The position numbers and the translations under genes were made by a program. Below, piece after piece: positions 17,147 to 26,281 of a stretch of DNA of 64,000 bases. The DNA is from Marinomonas rhizomae. Lineage in GTDB: Bacteria > Pseudomonadota > Gammaproteobacteria > Pseudomonadales > Marinomonadaceae. The notes under the pieces were generated by a model. It was not told the DNA's origin, made no database searches, and was given only the letters and a program-made list of their open reading frames with translations. Positions within the stretch are counted from its first letter, which is position 1, and each line of letters begins with the position of its first letter. The DNA is taken from contig NZ_CP073343.1 in NCBI RefSeq assembly GCF_024397855.1, positions 4,306,891 through 4,370,890 of the forward strand. Reading direction: 5' to 3'.

Positions 17147-17326
17147 ATGGAATCTACTAAGAAAAACACTAAAGAATGGCAGCAAACACTCGATGCTTTA
17201 GAGTCAGTCGCCAAAGGCAAGGTTATCGCAGCAAAAGAAGTGCATGAATGGCTAAATAGCTGGGGAACAGATAATGAACTTGAAGTCCCGAAACTCAAAA
17301 CCTCAACCGATATGTTAAAGGATTAA
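17147..17326 (+). CDS. Small acidic protein, possible antitoxin-like (59 aa)
   Basis: Open from ATG 17147 to TAA 17324. The protein is MESTKKNTKEWQQTLDALES followed by VAKGKVIAAKEVHEWLNSWG and a short tail. The pattern (helix, then V-x-AKEVHEWL-x-SWGT-x-NE) resembles small addiction-module antitoxin or regulator tails, but I cannot place it in a named family and no toxin gene follows. A GAGAGAAATTGG leader lies upstream. Three bases separate its stop from the next ATG, so the two are probably co-transcribed. Its neighbours are equally uncharacterised, giving the cassette an accessory, possibly transferred character. Confidence 0.55.
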   Translation: MESTKKNTKEWQQTLDALESVAKGKVIAAKEVHEWLNSWGTDNELEVPKLKTSTDMLKD

Positions 17327-17329
17327 TAA

Positions 17330-17497
17330 ATGGCTTACCCAGCATCTGAAATGATAGCCAACACTATCGCAGAAGCGATCAATACAGCATCCCAAATGAA
17401 CGCTTGGGATTATATTAGTGTTGGCGGAGTAGTTACAGCAGGTATTGGTGGTGTAGCAACTGCAGGGCTACTATTTTTGGGAAATTTCCAAGTCTAG
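17330..17497 (+). CDS. Small membrane protein, or 5' part of a frameshifted gene (55 aa)
   Basis: Reads MAYPASEMIANTIAEAINTA and continues through WDYISVGGVVTAGIGGVATA to a stop at 17495. Residues 28-48 form one hydrophobic helix. Just after the helix the frame ends, while the +1 frame stays open across the same DNA (from 17457) and runs without a stop into the 210-aa ORF below. That continuation begins with a very basic stretch (KSRKERARIRSL) of the sort that normally follows a membrane anchor on its cytoplasmic side. So this is most likely the N-terminus of one membrane-anchored protein interrupted around the T5-G3 run at 17474-17481. Confidence 0.5.
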   Translation: MAYPASEMIANTIAEAINTASQMNAWDYISVGGVVTAGIGGVATAGLLFLGNFQV

Positions 17498-17531
17498 AAA
17501 AGAAAGAGCTAGGATAAGAAGTCTAGCTATA

Positions 17532-18164
17532 TTGCAAAAAATAGAAAAACAGCATCAAAAAATTATATCTTTTCTTTTTAAAGATAGCCTTCCAAATAAC
17601 AATCTCCTCTTCTGGAATCAAGCTTACTTGGAAATTCTAAAACTTATTTCTATAAGCTTAATAGAAACCAATGAGATCAAAGAAGAAGCCAAAACAGCAC
17701 GACAAGCATTTATTGAAACACTCAAGTCTATAGAGTCAAGTGATCCCCAGAAAGAGTCCTTGCGATGGCAATTCTTTACAGGAACGAATAATTGGCAAGA
17801 GAATGATCAAACTTGGGAAGAGGTAAATAAAACTACATCCATAGGTATCGCTTTTTTACCAGCAGACAGGTTCGGAAATTTTAATAAGGCGGATAACTTA
17901 AAGAACCTTGATCCTGATATAGTTATAGCAATATATAACTACATGTATACAGAACAATGTCCAGAATTAGGAAATATAAACCTTCCTAGTAGGATAAATA
18001 ATGATCAAGTCAATAATAAGTCTGACATAAAAAGTATTCTGAAAGTAGAAAACAAAACACCTAGTTGGATCGGGCAATCAAACGTAGCTAATGGCCTTAT
18101 GCATTACTTGTTTGAGTTTTATTGTACGAATCCAAGTAGAACTCCACCAGATAAACAAGATTAG
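17532..18164 (+). CDS. Hypothetical protein, probable C-terminal part of the frameshifted membrane protein
   Basis: A 210-aa reading frame opening with TTG at 17532; there is no ATG and only a weak ribosome-binding site, while the frame is open upstream to 17457. It is predicted soluble: an N-terminal helical region (KIEKQHQKIISFLF, LIETNEIKEEAKTARQAF) and then WQFFTGTNNWQENDQTW. The helix KIEKQHQKI looks like the membrane-proximal coil of a single-pass protein whose anchor is the preceding 55-aa frame. I do not recognise a family. Base composition is more AT-rich than flanking genes, consistent with acquired DNA. It could be a pseudogene, a sequencing error or a recoding event. Confidence 0.5.
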   Translation: MQKIEKQHQKIISFLFKDSLPNNNLLFWNQAYLEILKLISISLIETNEIKEEAKTARQAFIETLKSIESSDPQKESLRWQFFTGTNNWQENDQTWEEVNKTTSIGIAFLPADRFGNFNKADNLKNLDPDIVIAIYNYMYTEQCPELGNINLPSRINNDQVNNKSDIKSILKVENKTPSWIGQSNVANGLMHYLFEFYCTNPSRTPPDKQD

Positions 18165-18258
18165 ATAGAATCTATATTTTGGGTATCATTACCAGAGGCC
18201 TAAGCGCTGGGCTTGAAAAGCAAACTCATATACACTTTTTCTAACTAAACTTAGCAAG

Positions 18259-18332
18259 TTATCTCGTTGTCTGATTTGCGCCGACGCGCTGAGCTTGCGA
18301 AGCAGGCGCAAGCAAATCAAACAACGAGATAA
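18259..18332. repeat. Long imperfect palindrome between the hypothetical cassette and uvrD
   Basis: TTATCTCGTTGT (18259-18270) pairs with ACAACGAGATAA (18321-18332), and the arms continue inward with near-complementary GATTTGCGCC and GGCGCAAGCAAATC. The centre contains a further GCTTGCGAAGC element. It lies 15 bp past the uvrD stop, so it could end uvrD transcription, but it lacks a T-run and is GC-rich in the middle like a REP-type element. Confidence 0.5.
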
Positions 18333-18346
18333 CACAACAGATAAAC

Positions 18347-20560
18347 CTAAAGCACTTCCAATTTAGCAAACGACAACACCAGCCACTTGGTGCCTTCATC
18401 GTCGAAGTTAACCTGTACGCGTGCTTGTGGGCCTTGGCCTTCGTAGTTGATTACCAAACCTTCACCAAACACCGGGTGATTGACTCGATCCCCCATGTTG
18501 ACGCTGATTTCTGGCGCCTTGTAACTGTTTAATACATTGCTGTTTTGCAGTTTATTTTTTTCAAAGTTGTAATCTGGACGCTGCATAGACACAGGACGAC
18601 TTACTTGAGAGCGAAGACGTACTTCTTCTAAGCATTCCGGTGGCAACTCTTTGATAAAGCGCGAAGGGCTGTTAAACGATTCACTACCGAACAAACGACG
18701 AGATTCCGCATAGGTGATGTACAGTTTTTCCATCGCGCGAGTAATGCCCACGTAGCAAAGACGACGCTCTTCTTCGAGTCGACCAGGTTCTTCGAAAGAC
18801 ATCTTGCTGGGGAAGATGTTTTCTTCTACGCCCGTTAAGAACACCAATGGGAACTCTAGACCTTTCGCCGAATGCAATGTCATCAACTGCACGGCATCTT
18901 GGTATTCGTCCGCTTGCGCATCGCCTGCATCCAATACCGCTTTGTCCAAGAACGCCATCAACGGAGAGCTAAATTCTTCGTCTTCGTCGCTCCAACTGAA
19001 TCCGCCAGCCGCACCAACCAACTCTTTCAAGTTTTCGATCCGTGCTTCGCCCTTCTCGCCTTTCTCTTTTTCGTGGAAAGGGATCAAGCCGGCTTCCTCG
19101 ATAATCTGCTCGAAAATATCATTCAGATTCAAATCAGGCTGCTGCACCGTGGTGCTCAAGCCTTCAATTAGATGCAAAAACGCCTTGATGGCATTGGTCG
19201 CGCGCCCTGCCATTAAGGACTGACGTACTATTTCTTGCGCTGCTTGCCACATAGAGCAACCATGGTCACGGGCAAACTCTCGTAGCGTACCAATACTGCG
19301 TTCACCAATACCACGAGGCGGCACGTTGATAACTCGCTCCATCGCACCATCGTCATTCGGATCCAACGCCAAACGCGCATAAGCCAAGGCGTTTTTGATC
19401 TCAAGACGATCATAGAATCTGTGCCCACCATAAATTCGATAAGCAATCTGTTCCCTAACTAAGCATTCCTCGATAACACGAGACTGAGCATTGGAGCGAT
19501 ACAAAATCGCCATGTCCGTCAGAGACGTTCCCTTGTCACGCCATTGTTTGATAATGCCAATGATAAAACGCGCTTCGTCTTGCTCGTTAAACCCTGCATA
19601 AAGAGAAATAGGGTCGCCTTCACCGCTATCTGTCCAAAGCTCCTTACCTAAGCGATCGTCGTTGTGTTTGATCAAACCATTTGCCGCATTCAGGATATGA
19701 CCGGTTGAACGGTAGTTTTGCTCCAATCGGATGGTGCCAACGTCTTTAAAATCTTTGGTGAAGTTTTGAATATTTTCAATTTTCGCGCCACGCCAGCCAT
19801 AAATCGATTGGTCATCATCGCCTACCGCAGTAATCGTACCTTCACTGCCCACCATGATGCGCAACCACGCGTATTGAATCGTGTTGGTATCTTGAAACTC
19901 GTCCACCAGCACATGACGAAAGCGATCTTGATAATGGCGTAGCAACGCCGGCGTACTGAGCATCAATTCATGAGCACGCAATAACAATTCGCCGAAATCC
20001 AATAATCCGCCACGTTCACAAGCTTCTTCGTAGTGGTAATACAACTCGCGCATGCCTTTGGAAAAAGGGTCATGGCTGTCTGGCACATGAGCCGCTCGGC
20101 GGCCTTCGTCTTTTTGTGCGTTGATAAACCAAGACACTTGCTTAGGCGGCCAGCGAGTATCGTCGATGTTCAGTTCTCGCATGATGCGTTTGATGAGTCG
20201 CAGCTGATCGTCGCTGTCCATAATCTGGAAGTTTTCTTTTAGTCCCGCATCACGCCAATGAGCACGCAATAAGCGATGTGCCAAGCCGTGAAAGGTTCCA
20301 ACCCACATGCCTTGAGGAGGAACGCCCACCAACTGCTCAATACGGCCTTGCATTTCACGAGCCGCTTTGTTGGTAAAGGTTACTGCCATTAAGCTGTAAG
20401 GCGACAATTCGTAAGCGTGCATCAACCATGCGATACGGTGCACTAGGACTCGGGTTTTTCCTGACCCAGCGCCAGCCAAAACAAGGCTATTTTGCAGAGG
20501 CGCTGCAACGGCTTCACGCTGCTTGTCATTCAATGAGTCGAGGATAAAAGAAACGTCCAT
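18347..20560 (-). CDS. uvrD: DNA helicase II UvrD
   Basis: ATP-dependent 3'-5' superfamily-1 helicase of nucleotide excision repair and methyl-directed mismatch repair, 737 aa (E. coli 720 aa). Motifs in order: Q-motif LNDKQREAV, Walker A AGAGSGKT (about 29-36), Walker B DEFQDTN with VGDDDQSIYGWRGA (about 220-255), EQNYRST, motif V HSAKGLEFP, motif VI YVGITRAMEKLY. The C-terminal Tudor-like end is present (GDRVNHPVFGEG). It is a single gene; the gene upstream runs divergently. Confidence 0.96.
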   Translation of the reverse strand: MDVSFILDSLNDKQREAVAAPLQNSLVLAGAGSGKTRVLVHRIAWLMHAYELSPYSLMAVTFTNKAAREMQGRIEQLVGVPPQGMWVGTFHGLAHRLLRAHWRDAGLKENFQIMDSDDQLRLIKRIMRELNIDDTRWPPKQVSWFINAQKDEGRRAAHVPDSHDPFSKGMRELYYHYEEACERGGLLDFGELLLRAHELMLSTPALLRHYQDRFRHVLVDEFQDTNTIQYAWLRIMVGSEGTITAVGDDDQSIYGWRGAKIENIQNFTKDFKDVGTIRLEQNYRSTGHILNAANGLIKHNDDRLGKELWTDSGEGDPISLYAGFNEQDEARFIIGIIKQWRDKGTSLTDMAILYRSNAQSRVIEECLVREQIAYRIYGGHRFYDRLEIKNALAYARLALDPNDDGAMERVINVPPRGIGERSIGTLREFARDHGCSMWQAAQEIVRQSLMAGRATNAIKAFLHLIEGLSTTVQQPDLNLNDIFEQIIEEAGLIPFHEKEKGEKGEARIENLKELVGAAGGFSWSDEDEEFSSPLMAFLDKAVLDAGDAQADEYQDAVQLMTLHSAKGLEFPLVFLTGVEENIFPSKMSFEEPGRLEEERRLCYVGITRAMEKLYITYAESRRLFGSESFNSPSRFIKELPPECLEEVRLRSQVSRPVSMQRPDYNFEKNKLQNSNVLNSYKAPEISVNMGDRVNHPVFGEGLVINYEGQGPQARVQVNFDDEGTKWLVLSFAKLEVL

Positions 20561-20744
20561 TACATTCCGCCATAATAATTAATAAATTTGTCACAAAAAA
20601 CGCGTAAAAATAGATTGATTTTTAATCTATTTGGGTTTTTTATTAGCTTGAAAATACGTTGTCTGTCTATTTTGACTTTTTTTAACTGTCGATGACAGTG
20701 ATCTATGCACTTCAATGTCGTCGAACGTCCAAAAGGGTATAACG

Positions 20745-20939
20745 ATGAGCGATTTTGCTGAAACATTAACTGAAGTAAAAACCGACATAATGCATGCGTC
20801 CATTAGCTTGGAGAACGAAACAAAAGAACGGAATCAAAAGGAAGACGCAGCACGTATGTTAAAAGCCAGACGTGCAATTGAACAGCATTTAGAAGAAAAA
20901 CGTCTGCACCATGATATCTCAAACGGCTGGGACGATTAA
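20745..20939 (+). CDS. PA3496-family small protein
   Basis: A 64-aa protein starting at ATG 20745 after an AAAAGGG ribosome-binding site; the longer reading frame from 20715 lacks one. The conserved part is C-terminal: MLKARRAIEQHLEEKRLHHD, then ISNGWDD. This matches the RR-A-I-E-x-E-x-x-L-x-x-x-x-D pattern of the small PA3496 family found beside housekeeping genes in gammaproteobacteria and annotated as putative envelope-integrity proteins. Function not established. Divergent from uvrD. Confidence 0.6.
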   Translation: MSDFAETLTEVKTDIMHASISLENETKERNQKEDAARMLKARRAIEQHLEEKRLHHDISNGWDD

Positions 20940-20980
20940 TTTTCCTCCTGATTGATTGAGACTTAAAGTGAACTAAATAC

Positions 20981-21012
20981 GACCTAGCTGTTTGGTTAGG
21001 TCTATGTACCTT
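20981..21012 (+). terminator. Weak terminator after the PA3496-like gene
   Basis: A short stem GACCTA (20981-20986) with TAGGTC (20997-21002), followed by a T-rich tail (CCTTTTTC). The rest of the 299-bp gap to 21239 has only A/T-rich sequence, probably the aminotransferase promoter. Confidence 0.35.
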
Positions 21013-21238
21013 TTTCACTAAAAAACACACCTCTCAGCAATCTAAGTGTTGTGACACTACTCTGTCAGCCTAAAAAAGCGGCTTTATTTATAATAAGCAG
21101 CTACATTTTATACAGTTAATTCTTGCCCTTTTTCTCCAACTTATAGCGGTTACTCACGTGTTGGAGTACCATACAGTCTGATTTTAATATCTTCTAATCC
21201 ATAATAAAAAAAGAAAATAACCCTCTTGGGGAGTTACC

Positions 21239-22435
21239 ATGTTTGAACAAATCCAAGCTGCTCCAGCAGACCCAATTCTTGGCCTGAATGACGCTTATAA
21301 AAATGACCAAAATCCCAATAAAATTAACTTGGGTGTTGGCGTTTACAAAGATGAACTAGGCAATACGCCTATTTTAAAATCAGTCAAACAAGCAGAAGAA
21401 CGTTTGTTGGCTCAAGAAAAAACCAAAAGCTATTTAAGTATCGAAGGCGCACCCGCTTATCGATCTGCCGTGCAAACGCTTTTATTTGGTAAAGACCACA
21501 ATATTATTACCAAACAGCTTGCTCAAACAGCCCATACCCCTGGCGGCACAGGCGCATTACGCGTCGCAGCAGAATTCATTAAAAAACATTTACCAGAAGC
21601 AACCATTTGGGTCAGTAACCCAACTTGGGCTAACCATCAGGCTATTTTTCAATCAGTCGGTTTGGAAGTTGGAAGCTATGCGTACTACGATGCTGACAGT
21701 AAATCCTTAGACTTTGAAGCCATGCTTGCCAGCTTGTCTCAAATTCCTGAAGGCGATGTAGTCTTGTTCCACGGCTGCTGTCACAACCCAACAGGCATAG
21801 ATCCAACGCCAGAGCAGTGGTATCAACTTGCTAAGCTTTGCAGTAAACAAGGCTTCTTGCCATTGTTTGACTTCGCGTATCAAGGTTTTGGCCAAGGTTT
21901 GCAAGAAGATGCTCAGGGCTTGCGTACTTTCTTAGAACACGTGCCAGAGATGCTAATCGCAAGTTCGTTCTCTAAAAACTTCGGTTTGTACAACGAACGT
22001 GTTGGCGCTTTGACGATCTTGTGTGAAACAGCAGAACAAGCTGAAGCGACATTTACACAGATCAAACGCTGCATTCGTACCAACTACTCAAATCCGCCAT
22101 CTCATGGCTCTGCGGTTGTTGCCGAGATTCTGAATGACCCTGAACTGTTTGCTCTATGGGAAAGCGAAGTAAAAGCCATGCGTACTCGTATTCATGAAAT
22201 GCGTAGCTTGTTTGTGAATACCCTACGAATCAAAGGCGTTAGCCAAGATTTCTCATTCATTTCCAAACAACAAGGCATGTTCTCTTTTTCTGGCCTAACG
22301 CCAGATCAAGTCGCTCAGCTACGTAAAGAGTTCGGCATCTACATTGTTGGCTCAGGACGTATCAGCGTAGCAGGCATGACCCATGACAACATGGAACCAC
22401 TTTGTGATGCTATCGCCGCAATTTTAAAGGGCTAG
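21239..22435 (+). CDS. Aromatic/aspartate aminotransferase (PLP-dependent, class I)
   Basis: Transfers amino groups between aspartate or aromatic amino acids and 2-oxoglutarate, 398 aa, full length for the AspC/TyrB/PhhC group. The N-terminus has the family signature [15 protein letters not shown] and [14 protein letters not shown]-binding features include [23 protein letters not shown] and the Schiff-base Lys in [15 protein letters not shown] (about residue 245). The substrate-carboxylate Arg lies in [10 protein letters not shown] near the C-terminus. Ribosome-binding site TTGGGGAG. Monocistronic with a strong terminator. AspC and TyrB/PhhC cannot be told apart from sequence alone. Confidence 0.92.
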   Translation: MFEQIQAAPADPILGLNDAYKNDQNPNKINLGVGVYKDELGNTPILKSVKQAEERLLAQEKTKSYLSIEGAPAYRSAVQTLLFGKDHNIITKQLAQTAHTPGGTGALRVAAEFIKKHLPEATIWVSNPTWANHQAIFQSVGLEVGSYAYYDADSKSLDFEAMLASLSQIPEGDVVLFHGCCHNPTGIDPTPEQWYQLAKLCSKQGFLPLFDFAYQGFGQGLQEDAQGLRTFLEHVPEMLIASSFSKNFGLYNERVGALTILCETAEQAEATFTQIKRCIRTNYSNPPSHGSAVVAEILNDPELFALWESEVKAMRTRIHEMRSLFVNTLRIKGVSQDFSFISKQQGMFSFSGLTPDQVAQLRKEFGIYIVGSGRISVAGMTHDNMEPLCDAIAAILKG

Positions 22436-22464
22436 TCTAATATTTAGTCATCATTATGTGATTT

Positions 22465-22506
22465 AAAAAAAGCGGCTTCAACTTGAGTGTTGAAGCCGCT
22501 TTTTTA
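22465..22506 (+). terminator. Terminator of the aminotransferase gene
   Basis: A 17-bp arm (AAAAAAGCGGCTTCAAC) pairs with GTTGAAGCCGCTTTTTT, a textbook intrinsic terminator. Confidence 0.93.
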
Positions 22507-22605
22507 TACCCATCGTTTTTGTTTATTGGTTGATCCTTGCTGTTTTCTAACTAAAAGGCTGCTACCTTATGGGCTCGCTTTTTTCTACCTTAATAGGAGC
22601 TATCC

Positions 22606-23232
22606 ATGACGGCCACACTGATTTACTGCTACGACCCTATGTGCAGCTGGTGTTGGGGATTCCGCCCTACTTGGATCAAACTACAAAAAGCACTACAAGA
22701 TCTGGTCGATGCGGATCAATTAACCATTCAACCCATGCTGGGTGGCCTTGCCATTGATTCCGATGTGGCCATGTCAGATGAGATGAAAAGTAAACTGGAA
22801 GGCACTTGGCAGAATATTCAAAGCTCGCTGGGAACAGAATTCAATTTCGACTTTTGGAGAACGGCCGCGCCACGACGCTCTACTTATCCTGCATGTCGAG
22901 CCTGCTATGTCGCAAGAGACACAGGACTAGAGGAAGAAATGTATCACGCCATCCAAGAGGCGTATTACTTAAACGCTAAAAATCCATCAAATTTAGACAC
23001 GCTCATCGAATGCGCTGAGCATATAGGCATGAATGCCGACGGTTTCAAGAAAACCATGCAACACGTGAAAAATGAGCGTTTATTGGAAGAAGAAATAGAA
23101 CAAGCTCGACACCTTGGCTTGAACTCTTTCCCATCGTTAGCCTTGCTAGTAGGCGATCAGCTCAAGCCAATCCCTCTCGATTACAAAGACCATTCAAGCA
23201 TGCTAAATGCTATAAAAAAGGCGCTATCGTAG
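22606..23232 (+). CDS. DsbA-family (FrnE-like) thioredoxin-fold protein
   Basis: A 208-aa thioredoxin-fold oxidoreductase/isomerase-like protein. The active-site motif is CSWC in YDPMCSWCWGF near residues 12-18, and the helical insertion typical of DsbA is present. The conserved FPSLALLVGDQL near residue 185 supplies the thioredoxin cis-Pro region. It has no signal peptide, so it is cytoplasmic, like FrnE and 2-hydroxychromene-2-carboxylate isomerase relatives. ATG 22606 follows TAATAGGAG. The terminator overlaps the stop codon. Confidence 0.8.
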   Translation: MTATLIYCYDPMCSWCWGFRPTWIKLQKALQDLVDADQLTIQPMLGGLAIDSDVAMSDEMKSKLEGTWQNIQSSLGTEFNFDFWRTAAPRRSTYPACRACYVARDTGLEEEMYHAIQEAYYLNAKNPSNLDTLIECAEHIGMNADGFKKTMQHVKNERLLEEEIEQARHLGLNSFPSLALLVGDQLKPIPLDYKDHSSMLNAIKKALS

Positions 23233-23243
23233 CGCCTGTTTTA
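23219..23243 (+). terminator. Terminator overlapping the end of the DsbA-family gene
   Basis: AGGCGCTA (23219-23226), loop TCG, TAGCGCCT (23230-23237), then GTTTTAT. The stem includes the stop codon. Confidence 0.75.
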
Positions 23244-23272
23244 TAGTAATAGATTGACCTAATTACCTACTT

Positions 23273-24850
23273 TTAACCAAAGTCATGATTAATTAAATCT
23301 AGCATGGGATTGTAGAGCGGCTCAGTTGTTGCGTTACGAGACTTATTGGTTTCCTTTTCAGAATCGGGTTGCGCTAAATCGCTTTCTATCGACTCAACAA
23401 TGTCTTCTGTTTGCTCGTTTTCTTCGGTTTGCTCAGCTTGCTCATCGGTTTCTTCAATACTAGGCTCTTCGGACTCATCAACTATTTCAGACTCTGCAAC
23501 TGGCTCAACTTCATCAACGACTAAATGCTCCGCCAAAGCTTTTGCCAAAGGCTCAACATCGTCCAAAGTGACATTCACTGCTAACCAGTAATTCGCATCC
23601 GCTTCATGGCTTACTAACGCGCCAGGCACAATGGCATGGCGAAAACTGGCTAATAAAGCTGTCATGCTGGCAACGTCTAATGGCTTAGACAATTGCATCC
23701 AGAGCGACATTCCACCTTTACTGGCCGCAAAACTGACATGTTCACCAAGGCGTGTTTCCAAATGCGCTTTCACTCGTTCTGAATTCGCCCAAACGTCTCG
23801 AGCACGTTTGGTTAATGAACGTTTACTGTTTGGCTGTAATGCATCACTCAAAGCGGCCTGCTGCACATCGCTCAACGCCATATCTGCGCCTAAAAAAGCC
23901 CCTTCTAACAAGGCTTGATGCTTACCCGGTAAACACCAGCTTGCTGAACGATCTACACCTTTTGATTCTACGCCACCGATATAAACAATCTGATCCGACG
24001 AATCCAATGACTTGTAAGTCATCATCGAACCCGCGCGATATGCTAGATGCGAACACAAATCCCACTCAATCACTGGTAACTTGGTTTCTTCGATAATCGC
24101 TAACCAACGACGCAAGCTTAAATTACTCACCAATTGACCGGCTGGAAACGAAAACTGCCCCGGCAAGACAATTAGGCGTATGTCTTTGTCACGCAAGCAG
24201 CGAATCGCTAAATCAAGATCGACACCGCGCTCGCCAGCAGAAAGTGCAATGACCTTTCGCCCTAAACTCTGCAAAGTGGTCGTGATTCTGGGATCACAAG
24301 GCGTTAACACCAAAACGCTATCGCCTCGTTGAGTCAGCGTTTGCACGGTTTGAGTGAACATAGCTAGAGGCGAATACCCTAGCCAAAGGTGAGAAGCATG
24401 CGCTTTGATACCAAGCCCTTTCAGATGCTCACTAACGGCTTCACGGGCTGCCAAATGACCTTTGCCTAAGACAGGAAGGCTTACGTCTTCCTGACGTGCT
24501 GCAGGGCTTAAAAAGGTGTCACTTTGATCTACCAAAGCGGCACGATGGGCTAGGCACGACCAAGCAGGCTTGGTTCCGTCATTAGCCAACTCACGTAAGT
24601 TATCACCCGCCAGTAACAACGCAGGCTTTGTCTCGCTGCGATGACAAACAAAGTAGCCCGATTTAGGACGAGATTCGATCCAGCCATCTTCACTTAATAA
24701 CTCATAGCCATGAATGACCGTATTTAAGCTAAGACCCAACTGTTTCGATAAAGCTCGCAAGGATGGCATTTTGTCACCGGGCACAATGGCCTCTTGTGAC
24801 ATCTGATCCAAAAACCAATCCACCACACCTTTATATAAAAAATCCGCCAC
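23273..24850 (-). CDS. MocR/PdxR-type GntR regulator with aminotransferase domain and acidic C-terminal tail
   Basis: A 525-aa regulator. The N-terminal GntR winged helix (PGDKMPSLRALSKQLGLSLNT, about 24-44) is fused to a fold-type-I aminotransferase-like domain (about 110-425). The PLP Lys is probably that in GGVESKGVD near residue 295. Relatives are about 450-480 aa. This one has an extra tail of about 95 residues, rich in Glu and Asp (for example EPSIEETDEQAEQTEENEQ), ending NPMLDLINHDFG. It lies divergent from csdA, a PLP-dependent enzyme, with 207 bp between. Control of csdA or of PLP metabolism is possible but unproven. Confidence 0.82.
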   Translation of the reverse strand: MADFLYKGVVDWFLDQMSQEAIVPGDKMPSLRALSKQLGLSLNTVIHGYELLSEDGWIESRPKSGYFVCHRSETKPALLLAGDNLRELANDGTKPAWSCLAHRAALVDQSDTFLSPAARQEDVSLPVLGKGHLAAREAVSEHLKGLGIKAHASHLWLGYSPLAMFTQTVQTLTQRGDSVLVLTPCDPRITTTLQSLGRKVIALSAGERGVDLDLAIRCLRDKDIRLIVLPGQFSFPAGQLVSNLSLRRWLAIIEETKLPVIEWDLCSHLAYRAGSMMTYKSLDSSDQIVYIGGVESKGVDRSASWCLPGKHQALLEGAFLGADMALSDVQQAALSDALQPNSKRSLTKRARDVWANSERVKAHLETRLGEHVSFAASKGGMSLWMQLSKPLDVASMTALLASFRHAIVPGALVSHEADANYWLAVNVTLDDVEPLAKALAEHLVVDEVEPVAESEIVDESEEPSIEETDEQAEQTEENEQTEDIVESIESDLAQPDSEKETNKSRNATTEPLYNPMLDLINHDFG

Positions 24851-25057
24851 CGTTTTGTACCTTTTCTAGTTTGTCATCTAGTATCTGTTCTCAATCATTA
24901 TAGCTGTCTTTAAAAAACGCAAGTAAAAGCCCAATAATTCACGATTTTGATGGGGGTTAAGGTACAATTTCATCAATTTAAGGCTGATTACATCGCTTTT
25001 AATCAATCTATCATCGGTTAAAATCAGCTCATTGTTCAAACATAAAGTAGAGTATCC

Positions 25058-26275
25058 ATGGCTTTTGACACTTCCTCGCTTCGTCACCTATTCCCAATTT
25101 TGGCGCAGCCTGCTTACGATCATCCGTTAATCTATTTGGATAACGCCGCGACGACACAAAAGCCCTTATCAGTATTGGATGCCATTCAAGATTATTACCG
25201 CAGCTATAACGCCAATGTCCATCGCGGCGCACACTTCCTGAGCGACCGAGCAACTAACCGCTTTGAGCAGGCTCGTGACACTGTGGCAAGCTTTATCAAT
25301 GCTCCCGAAAAAAGCCATGTGATTTGGACCAAAGGCGCGACCGAAGCCATCAATACGGTCGCGTTTGGCTTAGAACACCTGATCGAAAAAGGCGATGAAA
25401 TCCTCATTACCAGTTTGGAACATCATGCTAACCTTGTGCCTTGGCAGCAATTGGCCTTTCGCACTGGCGCTCGATTACGTATTCTGCCATTAACGTCCAA
25501 TGGCGAATGGGAACCTGAATTCAGCCACTATTTCACCGATAGAACACGTATTTTTGCAGCAACGCAGATCTCCAATGCCATTGGCGCCAGCACACCTCTG
25601 CAAACCATGCTTGATCATGCTAAGCAACAAGACGCGTTTACTCTTGTCGATGGCGCTCAAGCCGTGGCGCACTACCCTGTTGATGTACAAACACTGGATT
25701 GCGACTTCTATGTTTTCTCTGGCCACAAGATGTACGGACCAACTGGCATTGGTGTGTTATATGGCAAAAGTCATGCATTGGAAGTCTTGATGCCGAACCA
25801 AACTGGCGGCGAAATGGTGCGTCATGTTTCTTATCAAGCGACTGAATTCAATGTTTTGCCTTATCGCTTGGAAGCAGGGACGCCGCATATTGAAGGCGTT
25901 ATTGGATTGGCGACGGCCTGTGATTTTCTGAACGCGCAGGATCGTATCGCCTTGCTAGCTTGGGAGCAATCCCTCGCCTCTCATGTCTATTCGCGTCTTC
26001 ACAAAGAAGGTGGCATCGATATTTATTCACCAGAGAAAAACACGACTTTGGTTTCTCTAAGTGTACCCAATATTCATACTTTAGATTTAAATGCTTATCT
26101 AGATAGCCAAGGTGTCGCGGTTCGAGCTGGCAGCCACTGTGCCCATCCATTAATGGCGCAACTTGGCGTGGCTGGAACCTTGCGCGCTTCGTTTGCCTGC
26201 TACAACACCATGGAAGAAGCCAACCGCTTTTGTGACGTACTGCTAGAAGCCATAGACTTATTGAATGATGAGTAA
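25058..26275 (+). CDS. csdA: Cysteine desulfurase, SufS/CsdA family
   Basis: PLP enzyme that removes sulfur from cysteine to form an enzyme-bound persulfide, 405 aa. Signature segments: YLDNAATTQKP, NVHRGAHFLSDRAT, SLEHHANLVPWQ, the PLP Lys in SGHKMYGPTGIGVLY (about 224) and the persulfide Cys in RAGSHCAHPL (about 361), all typical of group II desulfurases. A SufE/CsdE partner follows 6 bp downstream. With no sufBCD genes nearby the pair is better named CsdA-CsdE. The CsdA pathway acceptor TcdA is also encoded in this window at 35.6 kb. Confidence 0.9.
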   Translation: MAFDTSSLRHLFPILAQPAYDHPLIYLDNAATTQKPLSVLDAIQDYYRSYNANVHRGAHFLSDRATNRFEQARDTVASFINAPEKSHVIWTKGATEAINTVAFGLEHLIEKGDEILITSLEHHANLVPWQQLAFRTGARLRILPLTSNGEWEPEFSHYFTDRTRIFAATQISNAIGASTPLQTMLDHAKQQDAFTLVDGAQAVAHYPVDVQTLDCDFYVFSGHKMYGPTGIGVLYGKSHALEVLMPNQTGGEMVRHVSYQATEFNVLPYRLEAGTPHIEGVIGLATACDFLNAQDRIALLAWEQSLASHVYSRLHKEGGIDIYSPEKNTTLVSLSVPNIHTLDLNAYLDSQGVAVRAGSHCAHPLMAQLGVAGTLRASFACYNTMEEANRFCDVLLEAIDLLNDE

Positions 26276-26281
26276 CAAGTA

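Noticed and set aside
17330..17497. -1 slippery-site frameshift (T-TTT-TGG type) between the small membrane ORF and the downstream ORF
   Set aside because: The frame needed is +1, not -1, so a standard -1 heptamer slip would not join the two frames.
18804..19223. Plus-strand ORF of 139 aa antisense to uvrD
   Set aside because: Lies wholly within a helicase gene with full motif set; no independent evidence.
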